A DNA stretch of 64,000 bases from Rhodococcus sp. P1Y (GTDB taxonomy: Bacteria; Actinomycetota; Actinomycetes; Mycobacteriales; Mycobacteriaceae), in assembly GCF_003641205.1 (NCBI RefSeq), contig NZ_CP032762.1, positions 372,001 through 436,000 of the forward strand, written 5' to 3'. A program made the translations under genes and the position numbers. Shown here piece after piece: positions 16,085 to 24,211 of the stretch; the stretch's first letter is position 1, and every line of letters begins with the position of its first letter. The notes beneath the pieces are model-generated. The model ran no database searches, was not told the origin of the DNA, and was given only the letters and a program-made list of their open reading frames with translations.

Positions 16085-16957
16085 TCACTTTCCTGTCGTC
16101 GAAGAAGATACGGAGATTGTCTGTGGAGCAGGCTCGTTCGGCATGAGGCGGTTGAGCAGGCCCGCGCCGCGGGTGTAGAGGGTCGGAGCGAGACGCTTGG
16201 CGAGCCAGATGGCCTTGGCGTCGAGCTGCGGGACGACATAGAGACGACCTTTGTCGAACGCGTCGAGAGTCGATGCAGCGACGCGTTCGGGTGAAAATCC
16301 GGTCCACCGCATGAGGTTTTGCGCAAGCTGTGACGATTGCGCGGTGATGCGGCCGTCGACGGCGACGTTGGTTTTGACGAACGTCGGGCACAGCACGCTC
16401 ACGCGCAGTCCGGTTCCCGACAGTTCGGCGGCCAACGTCTCCGAGAGGGACATGACGCCGGCCTTGCCGACGTTGTAGGGGCCCATGGTCGGTGCCGCCG
16501 CGAATCCGGCGGCCGAGGCGACGTTGATGATCCCGCCCCGTCCTGCTGCCCGCATCTGGGGAACAAACGTCTCGCATCCGTGGATGACGCCCCACAGATT
16601 GATGCCCAGCGCCCAGTTCCAGTCCTCCTGACCGACGTTGCCGATCGGCTGACCGCCGATGCCGACGCCCGCGTTGTTGATGACCACGGTGGGGGCGCCG
16701 CCGAACTCGAGCTCGGCGAACAGCGCGAGATCTTCGACCTGCGATTGGACGGCGACATCGCACTGCACGGCATAGCCGCGGTCGCCGAGAAGCCGGACGG
16801 TCTCCTGCGCGCGCTCGAGTGAGATATCGGCGCAGACGACACGGCCACCGCGCCGGGCGAGTTCGAGCGCGAAGGCACGGCCGATACCGCTGCCGGCGCC
16901 GGTCACGACGGCGTTGGCGTCGTACGACGGTTTGGGGGTCGAGTTCAATCCGAACAT
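16085..16957 (-). CDS. Short-chain dehydrogenase/reductase (SadH-like)
   Basis: This 290-residue classical SDR has VTGAGSGIGRAFA for cofactor binding, INNAGVG, Ser in VASAAGF and the catalytic YNVGK. The C-terminal extension (LDAKAIWLAKRLAPTLYTRG) resembles membrane-associated SadH-type dehydrogenases of mycobacteria acting on lipid-like alcohols. It lies between an alpha/beta hydrolase (17 bp upstream) and the diiron gene (2 bp downstream), so it is clearly in one operon with them. Confidence 0.88.
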   Translation of the reverse strand: MFGLNSTPKPSYDANAVVTGAGSGIGRAFALELARRGGRVVCADISLERAQETVRLLGDRGYAVQCDVAVQSQVEDLALFAELEFGGAPTVVINNAGVGIGGQPIGNVGQEDWNWALGINLWGVIHGCETFVPQMRAAGRGGIINVASAAGFAAAPTMGPYNVGKAGVMSLSETLAAELSGTGLRVSVLCPTFVKTNVAVDGRITAQSSQLAQNLMRWTGFSPERVAASTLDAFDKGRLYVVPQLDAKAIWLAKRLAPTLYTRGAGLLNRLMPNEPAPQTISVSSSTTGK

Positions 16958-16973
16958 GGCTTCTCGATTCGTG

Positions 16974-17975
16974 TCACGGGGTGGAGTGCTTCGGCGCGGT
17001 GTGGGCGAGTTCGGTGCGAATGAACTGGGCTGCCCGGCGCAGCGCTGGGCCAGCCTCGGGGGAAAGCCGAGGAAGCGCTTGAAAGACGTGCATTTGGTCG
17101 GGCCAGATTTCGAGTGTGCATGTGCCTTCGTTGGCTTCGAGGAGATCACGCAGATACTCGGCGTCGGCGACCAGCATCTCTGCCCCGCCCGCGTGCACGA
17201 GAAAAGGCGGCAGTAGCGTTCCGGCCTCGACCGCAAGTCGCAGACGCGGTATGTCGGGTTGCTCGTTCGATGTGTACAGCGCGGTGAGCGACCGTGCACC
17301 GGCAGCGGAGATCATCGGATCCCGCCGTACACGTTCACGTCCTTCGGCCAACTCGAATGTCAGGTCGATGAGCGGGGAGAAGAGCACCACCGCGGCAGGT
17401 TGCGGTACGGACCGTCGAGCGTTGTCGATGACAAGGTCGAGCGCGAGGTGCCCGCCCGCGGAGTCCCCGGCGACAACGATGCTGCCGGGTTGGTAACCCT
17501 GATCGAGCAGCCATCGGTACGCCCGCTCGATATCGTCGGCGGCTGCCGGAAACGGAAACTCTGGGGCTAGTCGGTAATCCACGACGAACACTGGCGTGCC
17601 CGCGTCACGCGACAGCCGTGATGCGAGGCCGCGGTGCGTACGAGCCGAGCAGATCGCGTACGCGCTGCCGTGCAGATACAGCACCACCCCGGCTTCTGTG
17701 CCGGGCGCCTCGGTCGGCTGCGCCCGTCCGGTGGCGTCGACCCACTCGCCGACGACTCCGTCTTCGTCGACCGCGGTAACCGCCGTTCCACGTGCCACGC
17801 CGCCGCCCGCACGCATTGCGACCTCGACGAGAGTCCGAGCTATCTGCACCCCGGCCCGGTTGGACGGAAGCCGAGACGCGATCGGGCGAAGCGTCAGTGC
17901 CGTCATGCGCGCCGCACAACGTGAGCGGCGCGACCCACGCGTCGGCAGGTGTGGGGGTACCCACGTCGTCGTCAT
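16974..17975 (-). CDS. Alpha/beta hydrolase, hormone-sensitive-lipase group (LipR-like)
   Basis: This protein of about 333 residues has LYLHGSAYAICSART at the oxyanion-hole position, where HGGG/HGGA is usual, then VVDYRLAPEFPFPAA, nucleophile Ser in VAGDSAGGHLAL, Asp in the late HAGGAEMLVAD region and catalytic His in PDQMHVFQ. This is the acetyl-hydrolase/LipR group. The start is uncertain: ATG at 17975 is preferred, with alternatives at 18041 and 17906; none has a strong ribosome site. It is the first gene of the mymA-like operon. Confidence 0.85.
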   Translation of the reverse strand: MTTTWVPPHLPTRGSRRSRCAARMTALTLRPIASRLPSNRAGVQIARTLVEVAMRAGGGVARGTAVTAVDEDGVVGEWVDATGRAQPTEAPGTEAGVVLYLHGSAYAICSARTHRGLASRLSRDAGTPVFVVDYRLAPEFPFPAAADDIERAYRWLLDQGYQPGSIVVAGDSAGGHLALDLVIDNARRSVPQPAAVVLFSPLIDLTFELAEGRERVRRDPMISAAGARSLTALYTSNEQPDIPRLRLAVEAGTLLPPFLVHAGGAEMLVADAEYLRDLLEANEGTCTLEIWPDQMHVFQALPRLSPEAGPALRRAAQFIRTELAHTAPKHSTP

Positions 17976-17999
17976 TACGAAAGCATCACCGTTAATTGT

Positions 18000-18015
18000 G
18001 CCATTTGTCAATGGC
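18000..18015. promoter_or_regulatory. Candidate operator GCCATT-TGTC-AATGGC
   Basis: A perfect 6-bp inverted repeat with a 4-bp centre lies in the divergent region between the hydrolase operon and the reductase gene. It is followed by TATAGT (18017-18022), a possible -10 box for the plus-strand reductase. A shared regulator for both units is plausible. Confidence 0.4.
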
Positions 18016-18111
18016 CTATAGTTCAGTGAGACATCCGGCAATGGATTTTTTCAGGCAGATCGCGGCCTTTGCCGTGTGACCGACCCCGCCCGCGCTCGAA
18101 AGGAACCCGTC

Positions 18112-19164
18112 GTGACGATCGATTCGGTAGACGCCGCCACCACCGGAGCGCGCACCCTCCGCCTGAAGATCGAGGAGGTCATCGAGGAGACGTCCGACGC
18201 CGTAACCCTGGTCTTTTCCGTCGGTACCACTGCGTTCGACTACAGGCCCGGGCAATTCCTGACGCTCGAGATCCCCCACGAACAGGACATGTCCGTCGCA
18301 CGTTGTTACTCGCTGTCGAGCAGCCCGGACACCGAATCGCGCCCGGCAATCTCGGTCAAACGCACGTCAGGCGGCTACGCCTCGAATTGGTTGTGCAACA
18401 ACGCCGAAGTCGGTCTCACCCTCTCGGCGCTTGCGCCTGCGGGCACTTTCGTGCCGTCGAGATGGGATCGGCCTCTCGTTCTCATTGCAGCCGGCAGCGG
18501 CATCACCCCGATCATGTCCATCCTCAAGACTGCGTTGGCGGTTCAAGACGAGTCCGTCACTCTGATCTACGCCAACCGATCGCCGGATTCCGTCATGTTC
18601 GCCGACACCCTGAACGATCTGCTGCAGCGCTACCCGACCCGCCTGAAGGTGAGCCACTGGTTCGAATCCGAACTCGGTATGCCGACCGACAGCGGAGTGC
18701 GCGAACTCGTCCCCACCGAACCCGGCGCCGACGCCTATCTCTGCGGGCCTGCGCCGTTCATGGACCTAGCGCGCCGCGCTCTGCTCGCCGCAGGACTGTC
18801 CCCGGACGACATTCATCGCGAAATCTTCACGTCCATCCAGACCAACCCGTTTCACGCCGTGCACTCCCCCGGTCCTGCCGAGCCAGGGTCAGGCACACCC
18901 GTCACCGCGGAGGTCGAAGGCGAGGACCACTCCTTCCATTGCCCGCCCGACACCGTTCTACTCGACGCAATGCTCGCGCAGGGCATCGACGCTCCGTTCG
19001 TGTGCCGCGAAGGTACCTGCGGCGCTTGCGCTTTCACTCTCAGAAGCGGCAAGGTTCACATGCGCGTCAACGAGACGCTCGACGACTACGAATTGGGCAA
19101 AGGTATGCGGCTCGCGTGCCAATCCGTCCCCGTTTCCGACAGCGTCGACATCGTCATCGAATAG
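18112..19164 (+). CDS. Ferredoxin-NAD(P)H reductase with C-terminal [2Fe-2S] domain (PaaE/KshB type)
   Basis: This 350-residue three-domain electron-transfer protein has an FAD barrel (RCYSLSSSP), a NAD(P)H domain (LIAAGSGITPIMSIL and YLCGPAPFMD) and a C-terminal plant-type ferredoxin domain with CREGTCGAC and a later Cys in RLACQSVP, giving Cx4Cx2C...C. GTG at 18112 is chosen because GAAAGGAA lies just upstream; GTG at 18076 lacks a site. It passes electrons from NADH or NADPH to an oxygenase. The divergent operon encodes a diiron protein, the most likely local partner. Confidence 0.88.
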   Translation: MTIDSVDAATTGARTLRLKIEEVIEETSDAVTLVFSVGTTAFDYRPGQFLTLEIPHEQDMSVARCYSLSSSPDTESRPAISVKRTSGGYASNWLCNNAEVGLTLSALAPAGTFVPSRWDRPLVLIAAGSGITPIMSILKTALAVQDESVTLIYANRSPDSVMFADTLNDLLQRYPTRLKVSHWFESELGMPTDSGVRELVPTEPGADAYLCGPAPFMDLARRALLAAGLSPDDIHREIFTSIQTNPFHAVHSPGPAEPGSGTPVTAEVEGEDHSFHCPPDTVLLDAMLAQGIDAPFVCREGTCGACAFTLRSGKVHMRVNETLDDYELGKGMRLACQSVPVSDSVDIVIE

Positions 19165-19185
19165 CCGCTGGATGTCGACAGTCGC

Positions 19186-19920
19186 CTATTGCATGCTTGC
19201 CGTCGGACGCACGATGATCGAATTGACGTCCACCTCAGCAGGTTGCGAGATGGCGTAGGCAACAGCGCCGGCGATCGCCGATGCCGGGAGCGCGACCGCG
19301 CGATACGTGCGCATGGCTTCTCGCGACTCCTGGTCGGAGATCGATTCGGCTAGTTCGGATTCCGTGACACCGGGCGAGACCAGAGTGACGCGGATGGATC
19401 CGTCGGTTTCGATCCGCAACCCCTCCGTGATCGCGCGAACGGCGAACTTGGTTGCGCTGTACACAGCGCTCGTCGCAGGTACCTCCCACGCGCCGACGGA
19501 TGCGATGTTGACGATGTGTCCACTGCCCTGTTCCTGCATGACCGGTAATCCGGCGGCGATGCCGTGAAGAACTCCTCGAATGTTGACGTCGATCATTCGA
19601 TCCCACTCGTCGGTCTTCAGCGCAGCCAGCGGGGACAGCGGCATGACACCCGCATTGTTGACGATGACATCGACGCTGCCGAAGCGGTCCCGCGCTGACT
19701 CCACGAAGGCCGCGGTGTCAGCGGCGTCGGTGACATCGAGCGACCGGACCTCGGCGATTCCGCCATCGGCCGTGATCCTTTCGGCCAACACCGCCAGCCG
19801 ATCGGTGCGCCGCGCACCGAGGTAGACACGGTGACCGTCCGCTGCGAGACGTAGCGCGGTTGCTTCCCCGATGCCGCTGCTGGCGCCGGTGATGAGAACG
19901 GTCTTTTTCAGCTGTTTCAT
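19186..19920 (-). CDS. Short-chain dehydrogenase/reductase
   Basis: This 244-residue classical SDR shows VLITGASSGIGEATA, NNAGVMPLS, Ser in IASVGAWEV and the catalytic YSATK. An Arg after the second strand (LGARRTDR) suggests NADPH preference. The ATG at 19920 is preceded by GGGAGAAGC; the longer frame upstream is ignored. It is divergent from an XRE regulator of the group often paired with SDRs, implying regulation by a small-molecule stress signal. It is convergent with the reductase gene, 21 bp apart. Confidence 0.88.
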   Translation of the reverse strand: MKQLKKTVLITGASSGIGEATALRLAADGHRVYLGARRTDRLAVLAERITADGGIAEVRSLDVTDAADTAAFVESARDRFGSVDVIVNNAGVMPLSPLAALKTDEWDRMIDVNIRGVLHGIAAGLPVMQEQGSGHIVNIASVGAWEVPATSAVYSATKFAVRAITEGLRIETDGSIRVTLVSPGVTESELAESISDQESREAMRTYRAVALPASAIAGAVAYAISQPAEVDVNSIIVRPTASMQ

Positions 19921-19983
19921 GTGCTTCTCCCGGTAGGTGTCGTTGACCTGATCGACGATGCCGGTGGAACGAGCGGGGCACCA

Positions 19984-20030
19984 GGACGGCTCGAGCCTGG
20001 GCATGAGGTACCCAGGTACGCGGGCCGTCC
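19984..20030. promoter_or_regulatory. Nested inverted repeats in the SDR/XRE divergent promoter
   Basis: GGACGGC (19984-19990) pairs with GCCGTCC (20024-20030), and inside it CCTGGG (19996-20001) pairs with CCCAGG (20011-20016). A separate palindrome GTACC-CA-GGTAC (20008-20019) overlaps. The layout fits binding of the adjacent XRE regulator. Confidence 0.5.
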
Positions 20031-20048
20031 TTCACATAATCTGAATCG

Positions 20049-20876
20049 ATGACCGGTTCTGCGCTCGGGGAGTACCTGCGAACAGCGCGCTCACGCGTGC
20101 AACCCGCAGACGCAGGTCTGACGACCATGGGCCGGCGACGTGTGGCCGGGCTACGACGCGAGGAAGTCGCGGTCCTGGCCGGGATGAACACCGACTACTA
20201 CGCCAGACTGGAGCAGGGTCGAGAACGCCGGCCGTCGCCGCAGATCCTCGATGCGCTCTGTGATGCATTGCAGCTCAATGACGAAGCACGAGAGCATCTT
20301 TACGCACTAACCGGGCTGGTACCGACCCGACGGCGCCGACTCCCCGTCGACACCATCGATCCCTCGCTGCGCCAGCTGCTTCACGGTTTTCTTCACACGC
20401 CGGCATTCGTTCTCAATCCGGCCCTGGACATACTCGTGGCCAACGCCCTCTGCGAGGCGTTGTTCTCACCGTTCGAGCACGCGGACAACCTCGCGCACAT
20501 GACTTTTCTCGACCAGGCAGGAAGCTCGTTCTACGGTCAATGGGCCCTCTCCGCCGAGAACGTAGTCGCAAGTCTGCGTCATGCCACCGGATCGAACGCG
20601 GACTATCCGAGACTGAAAGAGGTCATCGACGGACTCCTGGAGGCCAGTGCAGAGTTCGGTGAACTGTGGCGTCGACCCACGGTTCGCGAGAAAACAAGGG
20701 ATAGAAAGCAACTCGTTCATCCCGAGGTCGGACAATTGAGCATCGACTATCACACATTCGACGTACGAGGCGCGCGTGGCCAGCAACTCGTTGTCTACAG
20801 CGCGCCGCCCGGCAGTGCGACGGCCGAAAGACTGAGCTTGCTCGGAACGCTCCACGCCGACCAGCGTCGTAGCTGA
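20049..20876 (+). CDS. XRE family regulator with MmyB-like ligand domain
   Basis: This 275-residue protein has an N-terminal helix-turn-helix (RRVAGLRREEVAVLAGMNTD then YYARLEQGRERRPSPQILDA), a signature of the actinobacterial MmyB-like group. The C-terminal domain (TPAFVLNPALDILVANALCE and the DYHTFDVRG strand) is PAS-like and thought to bind lipophilic ligands. It is divergent from an SDR with a structured operator between them, and probably controls that gene and itself. Confidence 0.9.
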   Translation: MTGSALGEYLRTARSRVQPADAGLTTMGRRRVAGLRREEVAVLAGMNTDYYARLEQGRERRPSPQILDALCDALQLNDEAREHLYALTGLVPTRRRRLPVDTIDPSLRQLLHGFLHTPAFVLNPALDILVANALCEALFSPFEHADNLAHMTFLDQAGSSFYGQWALSAENVVASLRHATGSNADYPRLKEVIDGLLEASAEFGELWRRPTVREKTRDRKQLVHPEVGQLSIDYHTFDVRGARGQQLVVYSAPPGSATAERLSLLGTLHADQRRS

Positions 20877-20916
20877 CCTTCCGCGACGGCGAGAACGTCC
20901 GGTGCCGATTCCGTAA

Positions 20917-22167
20917 CTACGCGGGACCGCTACCATCCACGTGCCGTCGATTGGACGAGCTCGCAGCCTTGGCCCTGTACATGCGGCGGTCGGCTTGCGC
21001 CAGAATCAGATCAGGATTTCCCTCGCCGCACGACCAGCCGACCGACGCGGACAGAGACACACGTTTACCGTCGACAGCGTACGCACCGTCGACAGCCCGT
21101 GTGATTGCGTCCGCTAGATCCGACATCTCGAGTTCGTTCCGAAAGACGAGCACGACGAATTCGTCGCCTCCGATTCTGCACGCAAGACCCGAATTCCCTA
21201 CTGCCTCAGTCAATCTCTTCGCGACTTCGACCAGGATGACATCACCCGCGGCGTGCCCGAACGCGTCGTTCACTTCCTTGAACTTGTCGAGGTCGACGAA
21301 CAACACCCGTAGCGCACGGGACTCGCTCTGTTCCGTCTGCATACGCTGCATCAAGGCGTGCCGGTTGGCCAGGCCAGTAAGCGCGTCCGTCACAGCCAAG
21401 CGAGCCAATTCCTCTTCCGCCGCCCGCTGAGCGGTGATGTCTTGAATCTGTGCAATCACCACGTCGTCGACGCCGTATTGCTCCCCTGGCACCAGTACGG
21501 CAGTGCGGTGCACCCACACTGTGGAGCCGTCTTTGCGAACGTATCTCTTGACGCTCGACACCTTCTCCGAGGCTCCCGTCACCAGCGCTGCAAGAGCCGA
21601 ATCTGCATCGGAAAGATCCGCAGGGTGGTTGATGTCTCGAAACGACATCCCCTCCAACTCGGCGGCGCTGTATCCCGTCAAATCACACAGCGCCCTGTTC
21701 ACGCGTAACCATTTGCCGTTCACGGTCAGGACTGCTTTACCTATCGGTGCGTTGTCCATGGCGATCTCGAACAGTCGAATAGCATCGTCGCGCTGCTTCT
21801 CGGCCACAACGCGTTCGCTGACATCGGCTACTTGAACGAAGAAGCCGACAACGTCACCGCCGACGAAGTCGGGTGGGTACGACGCCTGCGTATAGCGAAA
21901 GCGTCCGTGCACATCGGTGAGTGTGCGGTCGAACACCTGCTCGTCGCCGGCGAGAACCCCTTCGATGAACGGAAGGTTGGCTTCGTACAAGGTGTCCCCG
22001 AGCAACTCCTTGATGTGAATTCCACGAATCTGTTCGGGAGACCGCCCGAAGTACTCACGGTAGGCGTGATTGGCGAAGACATTTCTCGAGTCGCGATCCC
22101 AATAGCCGATCAACGACGGCAGGGAATCCACGATTCGACGAAGACGCTCGTCCTCTGTCGAGTCCAT
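20917..22167 (-). CDS. PAS-PAS-GGDEF diguanylate cyclase
   Basis: This 416-residue soluble protein has two PAS domains (about residues 5-120 and 130-245; FGRSPEQIRGIHIKEL and LTGYSAAELEGMSF) followed by a GGDEF domain (TDALTGLANRHALM, FVDLDKFKEVND, RIGGDEFVV). An intact GGDEF predicts c-di-GMP synthesis. The position where an RxxD inhibitory site normally sits reads GNSG, so product inhibition by that route is not expected. The start at 22167 follows GAGGAG. No EAL domain is present. The PAS domains may sense redox state or small ligands, fitting the adjacent dormancy-type locus. Confidence 0.9.
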   Translation of the reverse strand: MDSTEDERLRRIVDSLPSLIGYWDRDSRNVFANHAYREYFGRSPEQIRGIHIKELLGDTLYEANLPFIEGVLAGDEQVFDRTLTDVHGRFRYTQASYPPDFVGGDVVGFFVQVADVSERVVAEKQRDDAIRLFEIAMDNAPIGKAVLTVNGKWLRVNRALCDLTGYSAAELEGMSFRDINHPADLSDADSALAALVTGASEKVSSVKRYVRKDGSTVWVHRTAVLVPGEQYGVDDVVIAQIQDITAQRAAEEELARLAVTDALTGLANRHALMQRMQTEQSESRALRVLFVDLDKFKEVNDAFGHAAGDVILVEVAKRLTEAVGNSGLACRIGGDEFVVLVFRNELEMSDLADAITRAVDGAYAVDGKRVSLSASVGWSCGEGNPDLILAQADRRMYRAKAASSSNRRHVDGSGPA

Positions 22168-22284
22168 CGGTCGCTCCTCGCGCAATGCCGACCGTGGCCG
22201 ACCCAGAACCCCGAGGTTAACAGCCATTCGCGTAGCAGGGCGGCCGCTACGCTCGCATTCGACCTGGTCCGCAGGAATCGAGGG

Positions 22285-22449
22285 TTATGGCGCACCTTGC
22301 CCTTCCCAGCCGCAGGTGCCGCACACCGCATAGATTCGGTTGGCGACCACGCTGGCGCGCACCGTATCGATGACGTTCTCACCGAGTGTGACGCCGCGGC
22401 ATTCCGGGCACTGACCCCGCCATTCATGGTTGAGACTGTAGGAGAGCAT
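22285..22449 (-). CDS. 54-residue zinc-ribbon-like small protein
   Basis: A short complete frame from ATG at 22449 to TAA encodes a protein with two CxxC knuckles, GQCPECRG near residue 14 and VCGTCGWEG near residue 43, spaced as in a zinc ribbon. The segment between (TLGENVIDTVRASVVANRIY) is regular and protein-like. The ribosome site is weak (CGGAC upstream). A DosR-box-like site lies about 105 bp upstream in the right orientation. Function unknown; candidates are a nucleic-acid-binding or redox-sensing small protein. Confidence 0.65.
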   Translation of the reverse strand: MLSYSLNHEWRGQCPECRGVTLGENVIDTVRASVVANRIYAVCGTCGWEGQGAP

Positions 22450-22553
22450 GTTTGTCCGATCGTGTACGCAGAGGAACGGATCGCGCCCTGCCCGTCAGAC
22501 CACGGTAGCTGTCGTCTGCTCGCGCCCGCGATTCCACAAAGTCCCGAAATGTA

Positions 22554-22567
22554 TGGACGAAAGACCC
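22554..22567 (-). promoter_or_regulatory. DosR-box-like site
   Basis: Read on the minus strand the site is GGGTCTTTCGTCCA, matching 11 of 14 positions of the mycobacterial core GGGACTWWAGTCCC. It lies upstream of the zinc-ribbon gene. A half-site AGTCCCGAA is nearby at 22540-22548. Confidence 0.4.
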
Positions 22568-22680
22568 TTGCGGCGCCTTCGGAAGAGACCTGCGACGGTG
22601 GGGTCTGCAGAACGGATCTACATCTCGTGAAAGGCCGCACAACCACCACATGGGCACGTGGCGGTGGCGACCGCCCGGTA

Positions 22681-23283
22681 TCACCGCACGAGCGCGAAGA
22701 CGTCTTCGTCGTCGACGTCGCACCGGGTGCCGTCGGCGCTCAACTCGACGTAGAACGCCTCGTAACCGCGAGGGTCGGCACCCCGGTCGGCGGTGGATCG
22801 TCGCTCCAACACCCGAGCATGCGGCCATCGGCCCAACACAGTGGATCTCAACATACTTCCCTCGGGGGCAGTGCCACCGGACGGACCGTATTCCCCGACG
22901 ATCACAGCCTCGACCACACCGCTCCGCGTCACGGTGGTGACGGGGAAGACAACAGGCGACGCACTGTCGGGCAGAACCAGGGTGATCGCATCGGTGTCGA
23001 GGTGCCCCCGTTCGGTCTGTCTGACCGCCGAATCGCCCGACACGGGCTCCGGAGGTTTCACCGCGTCCGCCGTCTCGCCCCGTCCGGCGCGGAAAATAGC
23101 CACGGCCAGTACGAACGCGGCCAGCGCCACGACGCCGGCGGCGATACCCCACACGGTTCGACCGGACGCCGACACGGTCAGGCTGAGACCGACAGCCGCG
23201 ACGCCGGCCAGCAGGAGGCCCTCTGCCGCAACATCCTTCAGTGCGCTCAGCTTCCTGCGATGAGCAGTGGTGTTCGTATCCAT
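22681..23283 (-). CDS. Two-TM membrane protein of unknown function
   Basis: This 200-residue protein has two adjacent hydrophobic segments near residues 20-70 (LLLAGVAAVGLSLTVSAS and GIAAGVVALAAFVLAVAIF) and a soluble C-terminal part (residues 75-200) without a recognised motif. The ATG at 23283 has GGGGAG 7 nt upstream. It is divergent from the BON-domain gene with DosR-box-like sites in between, so it is likely part of the same stress response. No function is assigned. Confidence 0.7.
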   Translation of the reverse strand: MDTNTTAHRRKLSALKDVAAEGLLLAGVAAVGLSLTVSASGRTVWGIAAGVVALAAFVLAVAIFRAGRGETADAVKPPEPVSGDSAVRQTERGHLDTDAITLVLPDSASPVVFPVTTVTRSGVVEAVIVGEYGPSGGTAPEGSMLRSTVLGRWPHARVLERRSTADRGADPRGYEAFYVELSADGTRCDVDDEDVFALVR

Positions 23284-23349
23284 GTTCACTCCCCATGAAT
23301 TGCGGATCGGTACCGCATCAACACTGCTCCGTCGTGACGGCACCTGGGA

Positions 23350-23363
23350 GGGCCGAAAGTCTC
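23350..23363. promoter_or_regulatory. DosR-box-like site
   Basis: GGGCCGAAAGTCTC, followed by GAA, matches 11 of 14 core positions of the DosR box plus the flanking SAA. It lies between the divergent 2-TM and BON genes. Confidence 0.5.
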
Positions 23364-23426
23364 GAAAGAGTCCTCGTGCTGCAGCGCCCGTTTCGGTCGA
23401 CACTGTGCTCGATCCGATGACTTCGT

Positions 23427-23440
23427 GGGACCAACGACTC
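23427..23440. promoter_or_regulatory. Weak second DosR-box-like site
   Basis: GGGACCAACGACTC keeps the GGGAC half and matches 10 of 14 positions. It lies 36 bp upstream of the BON gene start, close to where a promoter would be, and 64 bp from the stronger site. Confidence 0.3.
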
Positions 23441-23475
23441 TGTGTATCCAGCGCGGCGTGCTCGATGCTGGCTTC

Positions 23476-24141
23476 ATGAACACGACACGGACAAGCGATG
23501 CCGAGCTGAAAGATCGCGTGCGGCTCGAATTGAAGTGGACGCCGGGCCTCGACCGGACGCATATCGGGATTGCTGTCGCCGACGGCAGCGTCACTCTGAC
23601 CGGGGGCGTCGCGGACTTCTCGCAGATCGCGCTCGCCGAGCGCGCGGCGTGGAAAGTCGCGGGCGTCGTCGCAGTGGCGCAGGATATCGGTATCGCGAGT
23701 GACAGCCTCCCCGTCAGCGATACTGACATAGCCCACGACCTGGCGACAGTACTGGCAGAGACGGCGGAGATCCCCTCTGGCGCAGTTCACTCCACCGTCA
23801 CACGCGGTTGCGTTTTTCTCGGTGGCGTCGTTTCCTGGGATTTTCAACGTAGAGCAGCCGAACAAGCGGCATCGTCCGTCCAGGGCGTACGACGCGTACG
23901 CAACTCCATCGAAGTAAGTCCGTCAATTGCCGTGGAGCACATAGCCCGACACATCGAAGCAGTACTCGAGCGCGACATCGCCGACGAAATGGACCGCATC
24001 TCCATCTCTGCCGACGGAGCGGGGCACGTCGTACTCGCAGGGACCGCGCGGTCCGTCGCCGAATGCAACGCCATCGGCCGGGCAGCACACAGCGCGGGAG
24101 GCGTCGAAACCGTGAAGAACCTAGTTCATGTAGCCGAATGA
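23476..24141 (+). CDS. Triple BON-domain protein
   Basis: This 221-residue protein consists of three BON domains (about residues 8-70, 78-145 and 150-220), each with the alpha-beta pattern and the central Gly (ADGSVTLTGGV, TRGCVFLGGVV, GAGHVVLAGTA). BON domains bind membranes or other proteins and occur in osmotic- and envelope-stress proteins. No signal peptide is seen, so it is probably cytoplasmic. The ATG at 23476 is chosen over GTG at 23425 because the first BON domain starts right after it. It heads a probable operon with flavodoxin and DUF1003 genes. Confidence 0.85.
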   Translation: MNTTRTSDAELKDRVRLELKWTPGLDRTHIGIAVADGSVTLTGGVADFSQIALAERAAWKVAGVVAVAQDIGIASDSLPVSDTDIAHDLATVLAETAEIPSGAVHSTVTRGCVFLGGVVSWDFQRRAAEQAASSVQGVRRVRNSIEVSPSIAVEHIARHIEAVLERDIADEMDRISISADGAGHVVLAGTARSVAECNAIGRAAHSAGGVETVKNLVHVAE

Positions 24142-24211
24142 ACCTCGCCGCGCCGTGGCTTTGCCTCGACAGCCCGACAACACCCACTTCTCCGACGAAA
24201 GCAGAATCGAC

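Noticed and set aside
22531..22550. Full DosR box around AGTCCCGAA at 22540
   Set aside because: Only the right half matches; the left half diverges at nearly every position.
21832..23298. 488-codon plus frame across the GGDEF, zinc-ribbon and 2-TM genes
   Set aside because: It crosses several minus-strand genes and a regulatory gap, with no recognisable domain.
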